A stretch of DNA of 64,000 bases from JACQPU01 sp039961715 (GTDB taxonomy: Bacteria; Bacteroidota; Ignavibacteria; UBA10030), in the NCBI GenBank assembly GCA_039961715.1, contig JABRVW010000060.1, forward strand, positions 1 to 64,000, read 5' to 3'. The position numbers and the translations under genes are program-made. Below the pieces are notes generated by a model that was not told where the DNA came from, did no database searches, and saw nothing but the letters and a program-made list of their open reading frames with translations. Every line of letters begins with the position of its first letter. Within the stretch, counting starts at the first letter, position 1. Positions 1-8,662 of the stretch are shown one piece after another.

Positions 1-285
1 GTGATCGAAGAAGCCCGTACCAAGCCCGTGGCAAAGGCCGATCTGGACCGCGCGCTCGTCAAGCTGCGCTCCGATCTCTACGACAGCATGGGCGGATTCT
101 TTGGGTTCGGCCGGGCAGACTTGCTGGCCTCGTTTGCGCTGTTCGACGATAATCCGGCGCGCATCAATACGCTCGAGGATGCGTTCAGAACAATCACGCC
201 GGAGCTTCTGATGAAAACGGCGCAGGAGTACCTGCGGCCGACGAACCGGACTGTACTGGTTCTTGAACCGAAAACAGGATCGTAA
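1..285 (+). CDS. M16 family zinc peptidase, C-terminal end (partial)
   Basis: This is the last 94 residues of a protein that enters from before the window, so the GTG at base 1 is not to be trusted as a start. The segment has the look of an M16 (pitrilysin/insulinase-like) C-terminal half: a helix-rich stretch with GFGRADLLASFALFDDNP followed by the typical ending in which residues TPELLMKTAQEYLRPTNRTVLVLEP describe the last helix and strand. It is followed by a second M16-like gene with only a short gap, the same two-gene layout seen at 23.3-26.1 kb. By analogy the missing N-terminal part should carry the HxxEH zinc motif. That part cannot be seen here. Confidence 0.8.
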   Translation: MIEEARTKPVAKADLDRALVKLRSDLYDSMGGFFGFGRADLLASFALFDDNPARINTLEDAFRTITPELLMKTAQEYLRPTNRTVLVLEPKTGS

Positions 286-297
286 GGAGCGATGACC

Positions 298-1683
298 ATG
301 AGATCGACAGGAATAGCCCTTGCCCTTCTGCTGAGCGCGTCCGCGCTTGTTGCCCAGAAGGAACTTCCGCCTCCGGGTGGAAAACCGAAGGACTTCACGC
401 TTCCGCGCAAGACGGAAGTAACTCTCCCCAACGGCCTCAAAGCCGTCCTTGTTCCGTACGGCTCGTTGCCGAAGGTAACGGTGAGCGTTGTCGTCCGGTC
501 GGGGAACATCAACGAAAAAGAGAACGAAGTCTGGCTCGCGGATGTGACGGGAGACATGATGAAGGAAGGAACGAGGAGCCGGTCAGCCCGGCAGATCGCC
601 GAAGAAGCGGCGTCGATGGGCGGCTCTGTGAACATCTCCACAGGCCTTGATCAAACAACGATCAACGGCGACGTCCTCGCCGAGTACGGACCGAACCTTG
701 TGAGCCTTCTGGCGGATATTGTCCGCAACCCGCTGTTTCCGGAATCCGAATTGCAGAGGATCAAGAACGATCGCGTGCGGCAATTGACGGTGGCCAAATC
801 GTCTCCTCAACAGCAGGCGCTGGAGCAGTTCAGGCGCATCATTCATGGCAATCATGCCTATGGACGGATCTTCCCGACTCAGGAAATGCTCGAGGGCTAT
901 ACCCTCGATCAGATCCGCAGGTTCCATGAGGACAATTTCGGCGCCCGCCGCACCACGGTCTATGTCGCAGGTGTGTTCGACATGGCCGCGATGGAGCAGG
1001 CGATCCGAAAGGAATTCTCCTCGTGGAAGCCGGGCCCGGAGCCATTGATTGACATCCCCAAGCCTTCGATGAAGAAGGCGTTTCACCTGATCGACAGGCC
1101 CGGGGCGCCTCAGTCCACGATCTACCTGGGACTCCCTGTTGCAAATCCGTACGACCAGGACTTCGTGCCGCTCGTGGTCACCAACGCATTGCTTGGCGGA
1201 TCATTCGGGTCGAGGATTACCAGCAATATCAGGGAACAGAAAGGATACACCTATTCGCCGTTCAGCCAGCTGTCCAGCCGGTATCGTGATGCCTACTGGG
1301 CCGAGGTGGCCGATGTCACAACCGACGTCACCGGCCCGGCCTTGCAGGAGATTTTCAAGGAGATCAGGAGATTGCAGAATGAGCCTCCTCCTGCGGACGA
1401 ATTGAAAGGAATTCAGAATTACCTTGCGGGAACCTTCGTCCTTCAAAACTCCAGTCCCGGAGGAATCATCGGCCAGCTGGCGTTTCTGAATCTGCACGGC
1501 CTGAGCGACGACTATCTCACAAAGTATGTTCAGAATGTCTACGCCGTGACGCCGCAGAAAGTGTCGGAAATGACCAGGAAGTACATTCGGGAAGACAGCA
1601 TGACGCTGGTGATCACGGGCGACAAGAAGAAGATTGAACCGCAGATCGAGGAATATGCAAAACCGGCGCCGGAGATGAAGTAA
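298..1683 (+). CDS. M16-like peptidase subunit lacking the zinc motif, exported
   Basis: A 461-residue protein with a signal peptide (about residues 1-20, ending ALVAQ) and an M16 fold. The position where active members have HxxEH reads DVTGD (in WLADVTGDMMKEGT), so the zinc ligands are missing. The C-terminal half keeps the family pattern LLGGSFGSRITSNIREQKGY, which in M16 proteins helps to bind substrate. It is probably the non-catalytic partner of the preceding M16 peptidase, working in the periplasm on peptides. Two ATGs compete: 292 and 298. The AAGGAG at 284-289 lies 8 bases before 298 but only 2 before 292, so 298 is preferred. Confidence 0.88.
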   Translation: MRSTGIALALLLSASALVAQKELPPPGGKPKDFTLPRKTEVTLPNGLKAVLVPYGSLPKVTVSVVVRSGNINEKENEVWLADVTGDMMKEGTRSRSARQIAEEAASMGGSVNISTGLDQTTINGDVLAEYGPNLVSLLADIVRNPLFPESELQRIKNDRVRQLTVAKSSPQQQALEQFRRIIHGNHAYGRIFPTQEMLEGYTLDQIRRFHEDNFGARRTTVYVAGVFDMAAMEQAIRKEFSSWKPGPEPLIDIPKPSMKKAFHLIDRPGAPQSTIYLGLPVANPYDQDFVPLVVTNALLGGSFGSRITSNIREQKGYTYSPFSQLSSRYRDAYWAEVADVTTDVTGPALQEIFKEIRRLQNEPPPADELKGIQNYLAGTFVLQNSSPGGIIGQLAFLNLHGLSDDYLTKYVQNVYAVTPQKVSEMTRKYIREDSMTLVITGDKKKIEPQIEEYAKPAPEMK

Positions 1684-1703
1684 GCTGTCTGTCGTCCCCT
1701 CAT

Positions 1704-1755
1704 GAAGAAATCCGAAATCTTCCTTGGTTTGAGAGGAGAGATTTCGGATTTCTTC
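1704..1755. terminator. Long perfect inverted repeat after the M16 pair
   Basis: A 17-base arm (1704-1720) is perfectly complementary to 1739-1755 with an 18-base loop. The flanking CCCCTCA and TGAGAGGGG can extend the stem. No T-run follows, so it is not a classical intrinsic terminator. It lies between the M16 gene and the S46 gene and may act as a transcription stop or mRNA-stabilising hairpin. Confidence 0.55.
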
Positions 1756-1837
1756 GCGTGAGAGGGGGCGACCAGCTTGGAATCCCTCCCTTTTTTCCTT
1801 ACACTTCCTGAACCTCGTTCCATCATATGGTGACCTC

Positions 1838-4003
1838 ATGAAACTCCCCGTTGGTCGTTTTCTTTCCATTGTCTCAGGCCTCGCGCTTGTCATTCTCGCG
1901 GCAAGACCGGACATTCTCGCCGATGAGGGCATGTACCCCATCAGCGAGATCCACAAGCTGAATCTCAAAAAACTCGGCTTCGAACTTGAAGCAAACGAGC
2001 TCTACAATCCGAACGGCGTCAGCATCGTGGATGCGATCGTCAACGTCGGAGGATGCACGGGATCCTTTGTCTCCGGGGAAGGGCTCGTCATCACGAATCA
2101 TCACTGCGTCTTCGGCGCTCTCAGCAACGCCAGCACCGCGGAGCATGATTATGTCACGCACGGCTTTCTGGCGCGCACGCGTGCCGATGAGCTTCCGGCG
2201 GCCGGCATGACGATCCGAATCACGGAATCCTATCGCGATGTATCGGCTGAGGTACTCTCGGGCGTTGGCGAATCCATGCTTCCCGCCGAACGCACGAAGG
2301 CGATTCAGAAACGCATGCGTGAGCTGACCGAGGAAGCCGAAAATGCCCATCCGGGAAAACAGGCGGTGGTTGCCGAGATGTTTGCCGGAAGAACCTACGT
2401 ACTCTTTCTCTACGCGCAAATCCGTGATGTTCGGCTCGTGTATGTTCCCCAGCGGGCCATCGGCGAGTTCGGCGGCGAGGATGACAACTGGGTCTGGCCG
2501 CGGCATACGGGCGATTTCTCGTTTGTGCGGGCCTATGTGGCGCCTGATGGATCACCTGCCGAATACTCCAAAGACAACATTCCCTACAAGCCGCGCCGGC
2601 ATCTGAAAGTGAATCCCAACGGCGTCGACGAGAACGACTTTGTGTTCATTCTGGGCTACCCCGGACGGACCTTCCGCCACCAGCCGTCCGGTTTCATCCG
2701 CTACGACGAGGAAGTGCGACTCAAAAGCATTGCCGACTTCTACGAGTGGCAGATTCGCTTCCTCGAACAGCTCGGCAAAGGCGACAGGGAGATCGCGCTG
2801 AAGTTCGATTCCCGCATCAAATCTCTCTCGAATGTCATGAAGAACTATCGCGGCAAGCTGAAGGGATTGAACCGGCTTCAACTTGTGCAACGAAAAATGG
2901 ACGAAGAGAAGGCCCTGACGGAGTTCATTGAAGCCAATGCGGAACGAAGGAAGACATATGGATCCGTTCTGAAGACGCTGAATGACGTCTACGACGAGAT
3001 GATACAACATGCCGACCGGGAACTTCTCCTGGACCATCTCGGGAATACGCCGACGCTTCTTTCGCGGGCTCTCATGCTGTACCGCGCGGCTTTGGAACGG
3101 GCAAAACCCGAGGACGAGCGTCCGGCGGCCTACAGGGACAAGAACTATGACCGCTTCAGGCAGAACGCGATCCGTTCCCTGCGGCAATACCACGAACCGG
3201 CTGACCGGGGCCTGCTGAGAGAATTGTTGCGCCGGGCCGCCCTGTTGCCGGAGTCCGCGCGCATCAAGGAGCTTGGATTTATTGCGACATCGGATCAAGC
3301 CATCGAAGACTTCCTCCAGAAGGCATATCAATCCACGATTCTTGCCTCAGAACACAAGATCAGGGAACTGCTTGATGCCTCCCCTGTGGCGCTGGAATCA
3401 TTGCGCGACCCGTTCATGGAGCTGGCGGTCAGGCTTGAACCGGTTTACAAGGCGCTGACAGATGCACGGGAACGGCGTTCCGGAATTCTGAACAGGGAGT
3501 ATCCGCTGTATGTGGATATCAAGGAGCAGTTCCAGAAGGCCACATTCATCCCCGATGCCAACGGGACGCTGCGCCTGACGTTCGGACGGATCAAGGGATA
3601 CTCGCCTGCGGATGCTGTGTACTACAGCCCGATCTCAACGCTTGCCGGCGTCATCCAGAAGTCCAGCGGAGAACCGCCGTTCTACAATACGCCGGAAACG
3701 CTGTTGAAGCTGGCGAAGGAAGGCACGTACGGACGGTATGCACACAAGCGATTGAACAGCGTCCCGGTGGGAATACTGTACAACACCGATACAACCGGCG
3801 GCAATTCCGGAAGTCCGGTCATGAACGCGCGCGGAGAGCTGGTGGGCGTGAATTTCGATCGGGCGTACGAGGCAACGATCAACGACTATGCATGGAGTGA
3901 TTCGTACAGCCGCTCCATCGCCGTGGACATCCGCTACGTCCTGTGGGTGACGAAATCCGTCGGCGGAGTCGACTCTTTGTTGAAAGAAATGGGCGTGGAA
4001 TAG
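1838..4003 (+). CDS. S46 family dipeptidyl-peptidase, DPP11-like
   Basis: A 721-residue exported serine peptidase of family S46, which removes dipeptides from the N-terminus of oligopeptides in the periplasm. A signal peptide covers about residues 1-28. The chymotrypsin-like nucleophile motif GNSGSPV puts the catalytic Ser at 657. The catalytic His is 89 in ITNHHC, and the catalytic Asp is probably in RHTGDFSFVRAY. The residue 18 after the Ser, which fixes P1 preference in this family (Gly in DPP7, Arg in DPP11), is Arg675 in NFDRAYE. This suggests cleavage after Asp/Glu (inference). Length is normal for S46. The next gene starts 4 bases after its stop, so the two are probably co-transcribed. 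Confidence 0.93.
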   Translation: MKLPVGRFLSIVSGLALVILAARPDILADEGMYPISEIHKLNLKKLGFELEANELYNPNGVSIVDAIVNVGGCTGSFVSGEGLVITNHHCVFGALSNASTAEHDYVTHGFLARTRADELPAAGMTIRITESYRDVSAEVLSGVGESMLPAERTKAIQKRMRELTEEAENAHPGKQAVVAEMFAGRTYVLFLYAQIRDVRLVYVPQRAIGEFGGEDDNWVWPRHTGDFSFVRAYVAPDGSPAEYSKDNIPYKPRRHLKVNPNGVDENDFVFILGYPGRTFRHQPSGFIRYDEEVRLKSIADFYEWQIRFLEQLGKGDREIALKFDSRIKSLSNVMKNYRGKLKGLNRLQLVQRKMDEEKALTEFIEANAERRKTYGSVLKTLNDVYDEMIQHADRELLLDHLGNTPTLLSRALMLYRAALERAKPEDERPAAYRDKNYDRFRQNAIRSLRQYHEPADRGLLRELLRRAALLPESARIKELGFIATSDQAIEDFLQKAYQSTILASEHKIRELLDASPVALESLRDPFMELAVRLEPVYKALTDARERRSGILNREYPLYVDIKEQFQKATFIPDANGTLRLTFGRIKGYSPADAVYYSPISTLAGVIQKSSGEPPFYNTPETLLKLAKEGTYGRYAHKRLNSVPVGILYNTDTTGGNSGSPVMNARGELVGVNFDRAYEATINDYAWSDSYSRSIAVDIRYVLWVTKSVGGVDSLLKEMGVE

Positions 4004-4007
4004 CTTC

Positions 4008-5528
4008 GTGCTCCTCCATCATCGCTTTATTGAACAGGCGAAGAAACTCGGATCGAAGGTCGCCGTCATCGACCGTACCCTCAATCGCCGGCTCACCTAC
4101 TCGAAGCTCCTCGTCGGATCCCTGATCCTCTGCCGCGTGTTGAAGCAGTTCGATGCGGGCTTCATTGGCGTCATGTTGCCGACATCCGCCGGCGCCGTGC
4201 TTTCCGTGCTGGGGGCGCTGATGAGCGGACGCGTGCCGGTCATGATCAACTATTCAACGGGCGCGGCGCAGAATGCCGTATACGCTCAGCGCAAATGCGG
4301 CTTCCGTACAATCCTCACCTCCCGCACTTTTCTGCAGAAGATCCAATGCGATCCGGTGCCCGGAATGATCTTTGTTGAAGATCTTTTCGAACGTGTGACG
4401 CTGAAGGACAAGCTCGCGGCAACTGTCCGCTCGAAACTTCCCCTTCCGGTTCTGCTAAGATCGGTTCATGGCGGGAATGAAGAGGACAGCATCGTCATCC
4501 TGTTCACAAGCGGGAGCGAAAAGGAGCCCAAGGCGGTCGAGTTGTCCCACGAGAACATTGCATCCAACGTTCGGAGCATTTCTTCCATTCTGGAAATCTC
4601 CGGGTCGGACATCTTCCTTGCAAATCTTCCGTACTTTCACATTTTCGGCTACACGGGCAATCTCTGGGCGCCGCTGTATCACGGCATGACGATGGTGACC
4701 ACTGCGAATCCCCTCGACTACGGAGGAATCTGTGACAGTGTCCGGGAGGAGCAGTGCACGCTCATGCTCGGAACTCCGAGCTTCTTCTCGGGATATTTGC
4801 GAAAATCCCGGGCCGGCGATTTCCGGAGCATCCGTCTGGCCGTCGTCGGAGCCGATAAGTGCCCCGACGCGTTACGGCGTGAGTTTCTTGAACGGCATTC
4901 GCTCACGCTGCTCGAGGCGTACGGAACGACGGAAACCAGTCCCGGGATCTCCGTGAACACCCCATCCGCCAACAAGCCCGGAAGCGTGGGGAAACCGATC
5001 CCCGGCGTCGAAGTGCGGATCGAACACTATGAGACCGGCGAACCCTGCGCACCCGGGGAGATCGGAAAGATCCTCGTAAAGGGAAGGAATGTGATGAAGG
5101 GATATTTCGATGATTTCGAACAAACATCACTGCACATCCGTCATGGATGGTACGATACCGGAGACATGGGGTACATGGATGAAGACGGATTCCTCTGGCA
5201 TGTCGGCAGGCTGAGGCGGTTTCTGAAAATCGGCGGGGAGATGGTTTCACTCATTCGCGTGGAAGATGTTCTGGAGAAATTTCTTCCTCCAGAAACTGCG
5301 TGTTGTGTGGTGGAGGTACCGGATAACATCAAGGGCGCCAGGATCGTTGCCGTAGTTACCCGGCCCGTGGATGAGCGGACGATTCTCAGAAACATGGCGG
5401 GCAGTCTTCCCAATATTGCCCTGCCCCGTCAGTTTGTGGTTATGGACGATCTTCCCAAAATGGCTTCAGGAAAGATCGATTTCAGGAGAATCACCCAAAC
5501 CGTCAGAGCGTTGGTCCAGGCTTCATAG
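4008..5528 (+). CDS. AMP-forming acyl-CoA/acyl-ACP synthetase
   Basis: A 506-residue member of the ANL (AMP-binding) superfamily, which activates a carboxylic acid, most likely a fatty acid, with ATP to an acyl-adenylate and passes it to a thiol carrier. Visible motifs are the phosphate-binding loop ILFTSGSEKEPKAVELSH (about 164-181), the adenine motif YGTTETSPGIS, the hinge region GWYDTGDMGYMDEDGFL and the C-terminal catalytic lysine in KMASGKIDF. The core resembles the synthetase half of bifunctional Aas proteins, but no acyltransferase domain is attached. The start is a GTG 4 bases after the S46 stop, giving no room for a separate promoter. The substrate cannot be told from sequence. Confidence 0.88.
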   Translation: MLLHHRFIEQAKKLGSKVAVIDRTLNRRLTYSKLLVGSLILCRVLKQFDAGFIGVMLPTSAGAVLSVLGALMSGRVPVMINYSTGAAQNAVYAQRKCGFRTILTSRTFLQKIQCDPVPGMIFVEDLFERVTLKDKLAATVRSKLPLPVLLRSVHGGNEEDSIVILFTSGSEKEPKAVELSHENIASNVRSISSILEISGSDIFLANLPYFHIFGYTGNLWAPLYHGMTMVTTANPLDYGGICDSVREEQCTLMLGTPSFFSGYLRKSRAGDFRSIRLAVVGADKCPDALRREFLERHSLTLLEAYGTTETSPGISVNTPSANKPGSVGKPIPGVEVRIEHYETGEPCAPGEIGKILVKGRNVMKGYFDDFEQTSLHIRHGWYDTGDMGYMDEDGFLWHVGRLRRFLKIGGEMVSLIRVEDVLEKFLPPETACCVVEVPDNIKGARIVAVVTRPVDERTILRNMAGSLPNIALPRQFVVMDDLPKMASGKIDFRRITQTVRALVQAS

Positions 5529-5648
5529 TTCGCGGCAGCGGAGAAACGCGGACCGTTTGCGGAAAACCACCGCGCCGATCCGGGCGAGGCCTTGTGCAAC
5601 CTCCAGGAGATTCTTGCGTATACTCCTTGAGTGTACTATCGAGGAATC

Positions 5649-7472
5649 ATGAGTATGCGCTGGAATCTTCCGATCGGAGCGTTGGTGCTGAGTGTGATCT
5701 GTCTCCAGGCCGGCGCAGCGAATCCTTCCGACCCTCCTTCACCTCCAACCCGCATTGTTTCCCTCAAAGACTTTACCGACACCGAAATAAAAGGGGCAGG
5801 TTTCACCCTGACCTCAACAACCCGACTCCATATTTCCGCTCTCGGCGGAGGCGACAAGGTGTTCTGGCGAGATGTCTTCAATGATCCGGATGTCTCGCGC
5901 ATGTATGCTGCCGGCTGGATCATTGATGCCGCAACGCGCGAGGTTGTGTGGGAAATGACGATGGATAATACGAGCGGCAAGGTGCACAGGCGCTCGTTCG
6001 AGGGAACCATTGAGCTTGAAGCGGGGGACTATGAGGTCTATTACGCCGCCCATGGATATTTTGAGAGCGGCACGTTCTCGCATTCATCGATCAATATCGA
6101 CCGGCGGTCCGCTCATCGTTCCCACCGTTCCGGGTTCCGCTTCTTCGATTTCTTTTCAAACGACAGGGGGGATCTGTATGACGAGTTCATGGACAATGCT
6201 CGGGAATACGGCATTGAGATTTCTGTGGATGAGTCGGCCGGCGGGGCCGTGAGGACGTTTCATGCGCCGCGGGAGTTTCCGAACACGGTTTTCGATGCAA
6301 CAGGCCTTGGCGACAAGGTGTTTCTGCGACGGGGCTTGAAAGTGCTCGCCCCTACCGTGGTTCGGATATATGCCCTGGGTGAGGGACGCCGTCGGGACGA
6401 GATCTTCGACTATGGGTGGATCGTCAACTCCGCCACACGGGAACGCGTATGGGACATGAATGACCGCAATGTCCGGCATGCGGGTGGAGCGTCGAAGAAC
6501 ATTGTGTGGCGGGGAGAGGTGGTCCTGTCGAAAGGAACGTACGAGCTGTACTACGTGACCGATGATTCCCATTCGAGCGACGATTGGAATGCAAAGCCGC
6601 CGTATGATCCCTTCAAGTACGGGATCACGCTCACGGTGGAACGGCCATCAGACAGGAACAATATTGTACAAACGGACAGTTGGGAGCCGCCGAGCCATAC
6701 CATCGTTTCCCTAACGCGGGTCCGCGATGATGAATTCGTGAGTGCCGGGTTCACGTTGGCAAAAGACACTCGTGTTCGGGTCTATGCGATCGGCGAACGA
6801 TCGGGACGCCGGGCGTTCGCGGATTACGGATGGATCGTACGTGCCGGCGACCGCAGTCGCGTGTGGTCCATGGAAGACCGTGAATCCCATCACGCTGGGG
6901 GAGCGACCAAGAACCAGATGGTGGACGAGATTATCACTTTGCCTGCAGGCTCTTACATCGCCTATTACCAGACCGACGACTCGCATTCCTATGGGGACTG
7001 GAACTCCGATCCCCCGTTCGACGAAGAAGCCTACGGCCTGAGCATCAGCGCGGTGGGGGAGGGATTTGACCCAAAGACCGTGAAGAAATTTGAAGAGGGA
7101 GAAGAAGAAGGCGTCATCGCTCAAATCATCCGCGTCCGGGACGACAATCATGTCAGGAAACGGTTCAGGATTGAAGGCCCGACGAAAGTTCAAATTTATG
7201 CGGTTGGGGAAGGAGTGGACCGACGCATGGCGGATTATGGATGGATTGAGAACGTCAGCACGGGGAAGGTGGTTTGGGAAATGACCTATGGCATGACCGA
7301 CCGGGCGGGTGGGGCAAGGAAGAATCGGATGGTGAGAACGACGTTGATCCTGGACCCCGGCGAGTATGAGCTTCACTACCGGACGGATGATTCGCATTCG
7401 TATAATGACTGGAACGACGATCCCCCGGACGATAGAATGCATTGGGGAATAACAGTATACAAGAGTAACTAG
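5649..7472 (+). CDS. Secreted protein with four copies of an unrecognised ~115-aa domain
   Basis: About 607 residues with a signal peptide (ending LQAGAA). The rest is built from four related units at about 5755-6110, 6282-6640, 6702-7059 and 7116-7466. Units 2-4 share a GF/RF-x-L entry strand, a DYGWI strand, a VW-x-M strand, HAGGA-x-KN (RAGGARKN in the last), an L-xx-G-x-Y-xx-YY turn and the signature TDDSHS-xx-DWN-xx-PP. Unit 1 is the most divergent and lacks the last signature. The pattern suggests repeated beta-sandwich, possibly ligand-binding, modules outside the cytoplasm, but I know no named family that fits. ATG 5649 follows GAGGA and gives a better signal peptide than the GTG at 5631. 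Confidence 0.8.
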   Translation: MSMRWNLPIGALVLSVICLQAGAANPSDPPSPPTRIVSLKDFTDTEIKGAGFTLTSTTRLHISALGGGDKVFWRDVFNDPDVSRMYAAGWIIDAATREVVWEMTMDNTSGKVHRRSFEGTIELEAGDYEVYYAAHGYFESGTFSHSSINIDRRSAHRSHRSGFRFFDFFSNDRGDLYDEFMDNAREYGIEISVDESAGGAVRTFHAPREFPNTVFDATGLGDKVFLRRGLKVLAPTVVRIYALGEGRRRDEIFDYGWIVNSATRERVWDMNDRNVRHAGGASKNIVWRGEVVLSKGTYELYYVTDDSHSSDDWNAKPPYDPFKYGITLTVERPSDRNNIVQTDSWEPPSHTIVSLTRVRDDEFVSAGFTLAKDTRVRVYAIGERSGRRAFADYGWIVRAGDRSRVWSMEDRESHHAGGATKNQMVDEIITLPAGSYIAYYQTDDSHSYGDWNSDPPFDEEAYGLSISAVGEGFDPKTVKKFEEGEEEGVIAQIIRVRDDNHVRKRFRIEGPTKVQIYAVGEGVDRRMADYGWIENVSTGKVVWEMTYGMTDRAGGARKNRMVRTTLILDPGEYELHYRTDDSHSYNDWNDDPPDDRMHWGITVYKSN

Positions 7473-7596
7473 GGCCGGAAAGCCATCAGAATCTGCAGAG
7501 CGGGGAGAACCAAATCCAGGTCCCCAATGCTGAAGATTCTGTGAATTCCAATAGTTCTGACGAGATTCCGTTCGCTGTCCTTCGGCGAACAACGGG

Positions 7597-7645
7597 TGCA
7601 TCGAAGCAGGGACAAGCAGTGAGGCTTCGGTGCATCTTTTTTTTT
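7597..7645 (+). terminator. Rho-independent terminator
   Basis: Arms TGCATCGAAGC (7597-7607) and GCTTCGGTGCA (7624-7634) pair with a single G-T wobble and are followed at once by TC and a run of nine T (7637-7645). It ends the transcript of the four-repeat protein and overlaps the GTG at 7630, which argues against that codon as the start of the next gene. Confidence 0.85.
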
Positions 7646-7671
7646 CGCGCGTTCCCCCGTATATTCCGCAG

Positions 7672-8139
7672 ATGACAATGTGCACACTATGGTTGAGCAT
7701 GTTCATATCGATGGCTCCCGTTGTTCAGGAGCCGGAGATACAGGTCATCATAAGAAAGAGCAACTACACCTTGACGGTTTTCAGAGGAGATTCCGCGTTG
7801 CGCGTATTCCGCGTGGCCGTCGGCAAGAACCCGGGAGACAAACAACGACGGGGAGATTGGAGAACGCCCGAGGGAACATTCTCCATTTCGCAAATCCAGC
7901 GATCCACCCACTGGGTTCATGATTTTGGCGACGGAAAGGGGGAGATCAGAGGGGCGTACGGACCGTGGTTCATCAGATTGCAGACCGGACAGTGGACAGG
8001 TATTGGAATCCACGGCACCCATGATCCGACCTCCCTTGGTACGATGGTGACCGAGGGGTGTGTGAGGCTCCGCAATGAGGACCTTGAGGAGCTTCGGACG
8101 ATGGTGGCGATCGGCACCCGCGTGACCATCCTGCCTTGA
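7672..8139 (+). CDS. L,D-transpeptidase (YkuD domain)
   Basis: About 155 residues with one N-terminal hydrophobic segment (signal peptide or anchor), then a YkuD catalytic domain. The active-site region reads HGTHDPTSLG and then TEGCVRL, matching the family pattern in which a His and a Gly-Cys-x-Arg motif hold the nucleophilic cysteine. Such enzymes form 3-3 cross-links in peptidoglycan or attach proteins to it in the periplasm. The domain starts almost directly after the signal sequence, so no LysM or other wall-binding module is present. ATG 7672 (or 7678) is chosen because the upstream GTG at 7630 falls inside a terminator. TATATT at 7660-7665 would place transcription start almost on the ATG. 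Confidence 0.87.
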   Translation: MTMCTLWLSMFISMAPVVQEPEIQVIIRKSNYTLTVFRGDSALRVFRVAVGKNPGDKQRRGDWRTPEGTFSISQIQRSTHWVHDFGDGKGEIRGAYGPWFIRLQTGQWTGIGIHGTHDPTSLGTMVTEGCVRLRNEDLEELRTMVAIGTRVTILP

Positions 8140-8148
8140 TTGCTCTCG

Positions 8149-8177
8149 TTGCATCTGCTTTCTCCTTCCCCTATATT
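8149..8177 (+). promoter_or_regulatory. Promoter for the GNAT-methyltransferase pair
   Basis: TTGCAT (8149-8154), a 17-base spacer and TATATT (8172-8177) form a good sigma70-like promoter. The ATG of the next gene lies only 11 bases downstream, leaving a 5'-leader of about five bases and no room for a Shine-Dalgarno sequence. Confidence 0.55.
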
Positions 8178-8188
8178 CATCGGGTACC

Positions 8189-8662
8189 ATGGCCATTCAA
8201 GTCCGACAGGCGACGCTTGAAGACGCCCCGCTGATCGCACAGTACAACGCTTTCATGGCACTGGAGACCGAGAACCGGGTTCTGGACCAGGAAACACTGC
8301 GGAAAGGGGTGGAATCAGTCCTGGCGGACCCGTCAGCTGGATTGTACTACCTTGCCGAAATCGACGGCCGTGTCGCGGGACAGCTGATGGTCACGTACGA
8401 ATGGAGCGATTGGCGCAATGGCATGTTCTGGTGGATCCAAAGCGTGTACGTGAGGGAAGAGTACCGAAAGAAGGGTGTCTTTAAGGCACTCTATCGTTTT
8501 GTGGAATCGCAGGCACGTTCGAAGCCCGATGTGTGCGGGCTCCGCCTCTATGTGGAGCATGAGAATGCCAGGGCGAAGCACATTTACGAGAAACTCGGTA
8601 TGAAGAAAACACCATACGAACTCTATGAGCTGGATTTCGTTCTTGGAAAGGAATCTCGATGA
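8189..8662 (+). CDS. GNAT family N-acetyltransferase
   Basis: A 157-residue single-domain acetyltransferase. The acetyl-CoA-binding motif A is seen in SVYVREEYRKKGVFKALYRF (about 87-106), and the C-terminal part LRLYVEHENARAKHIYEKLG has the usual GNAT ending with a Tyr that acts as general acid. It transfers acetyl from acetyl-CoA to an amine; the acceptor is not evident. The stop overlaps the start of the methyltransferase gene by ATGA, so the two are translationally coupled and may act on the same molecule. Confidence 0.88.
   Translation: MAIQVRQATLEDAPLIAQYNAFMALETENRVLDQETLRKGVESVLADPSAGLYYLAEIDGRVAGQLMVTYEWSDWRNGMFWWIQSVYVREEYRKKGVFKALYRFVESQARSKPDVCGLRLYVEHENARAKHIYEKLGMKKTPYELYELDFVLGKESR

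Noticed and set aside
7630..7671. GTG start at 7630 for the L,D-transpeptidase
   Set aside because: The codon lies inside a terminator hairpin, and the ATG at 7672 gives a good signal peptide.
6711..7706. 331-residue open frame on the minus strand
   Set aside because: It covers the repeats of the four-domain protein in reverse and reads through the terminator at 7597-7645.
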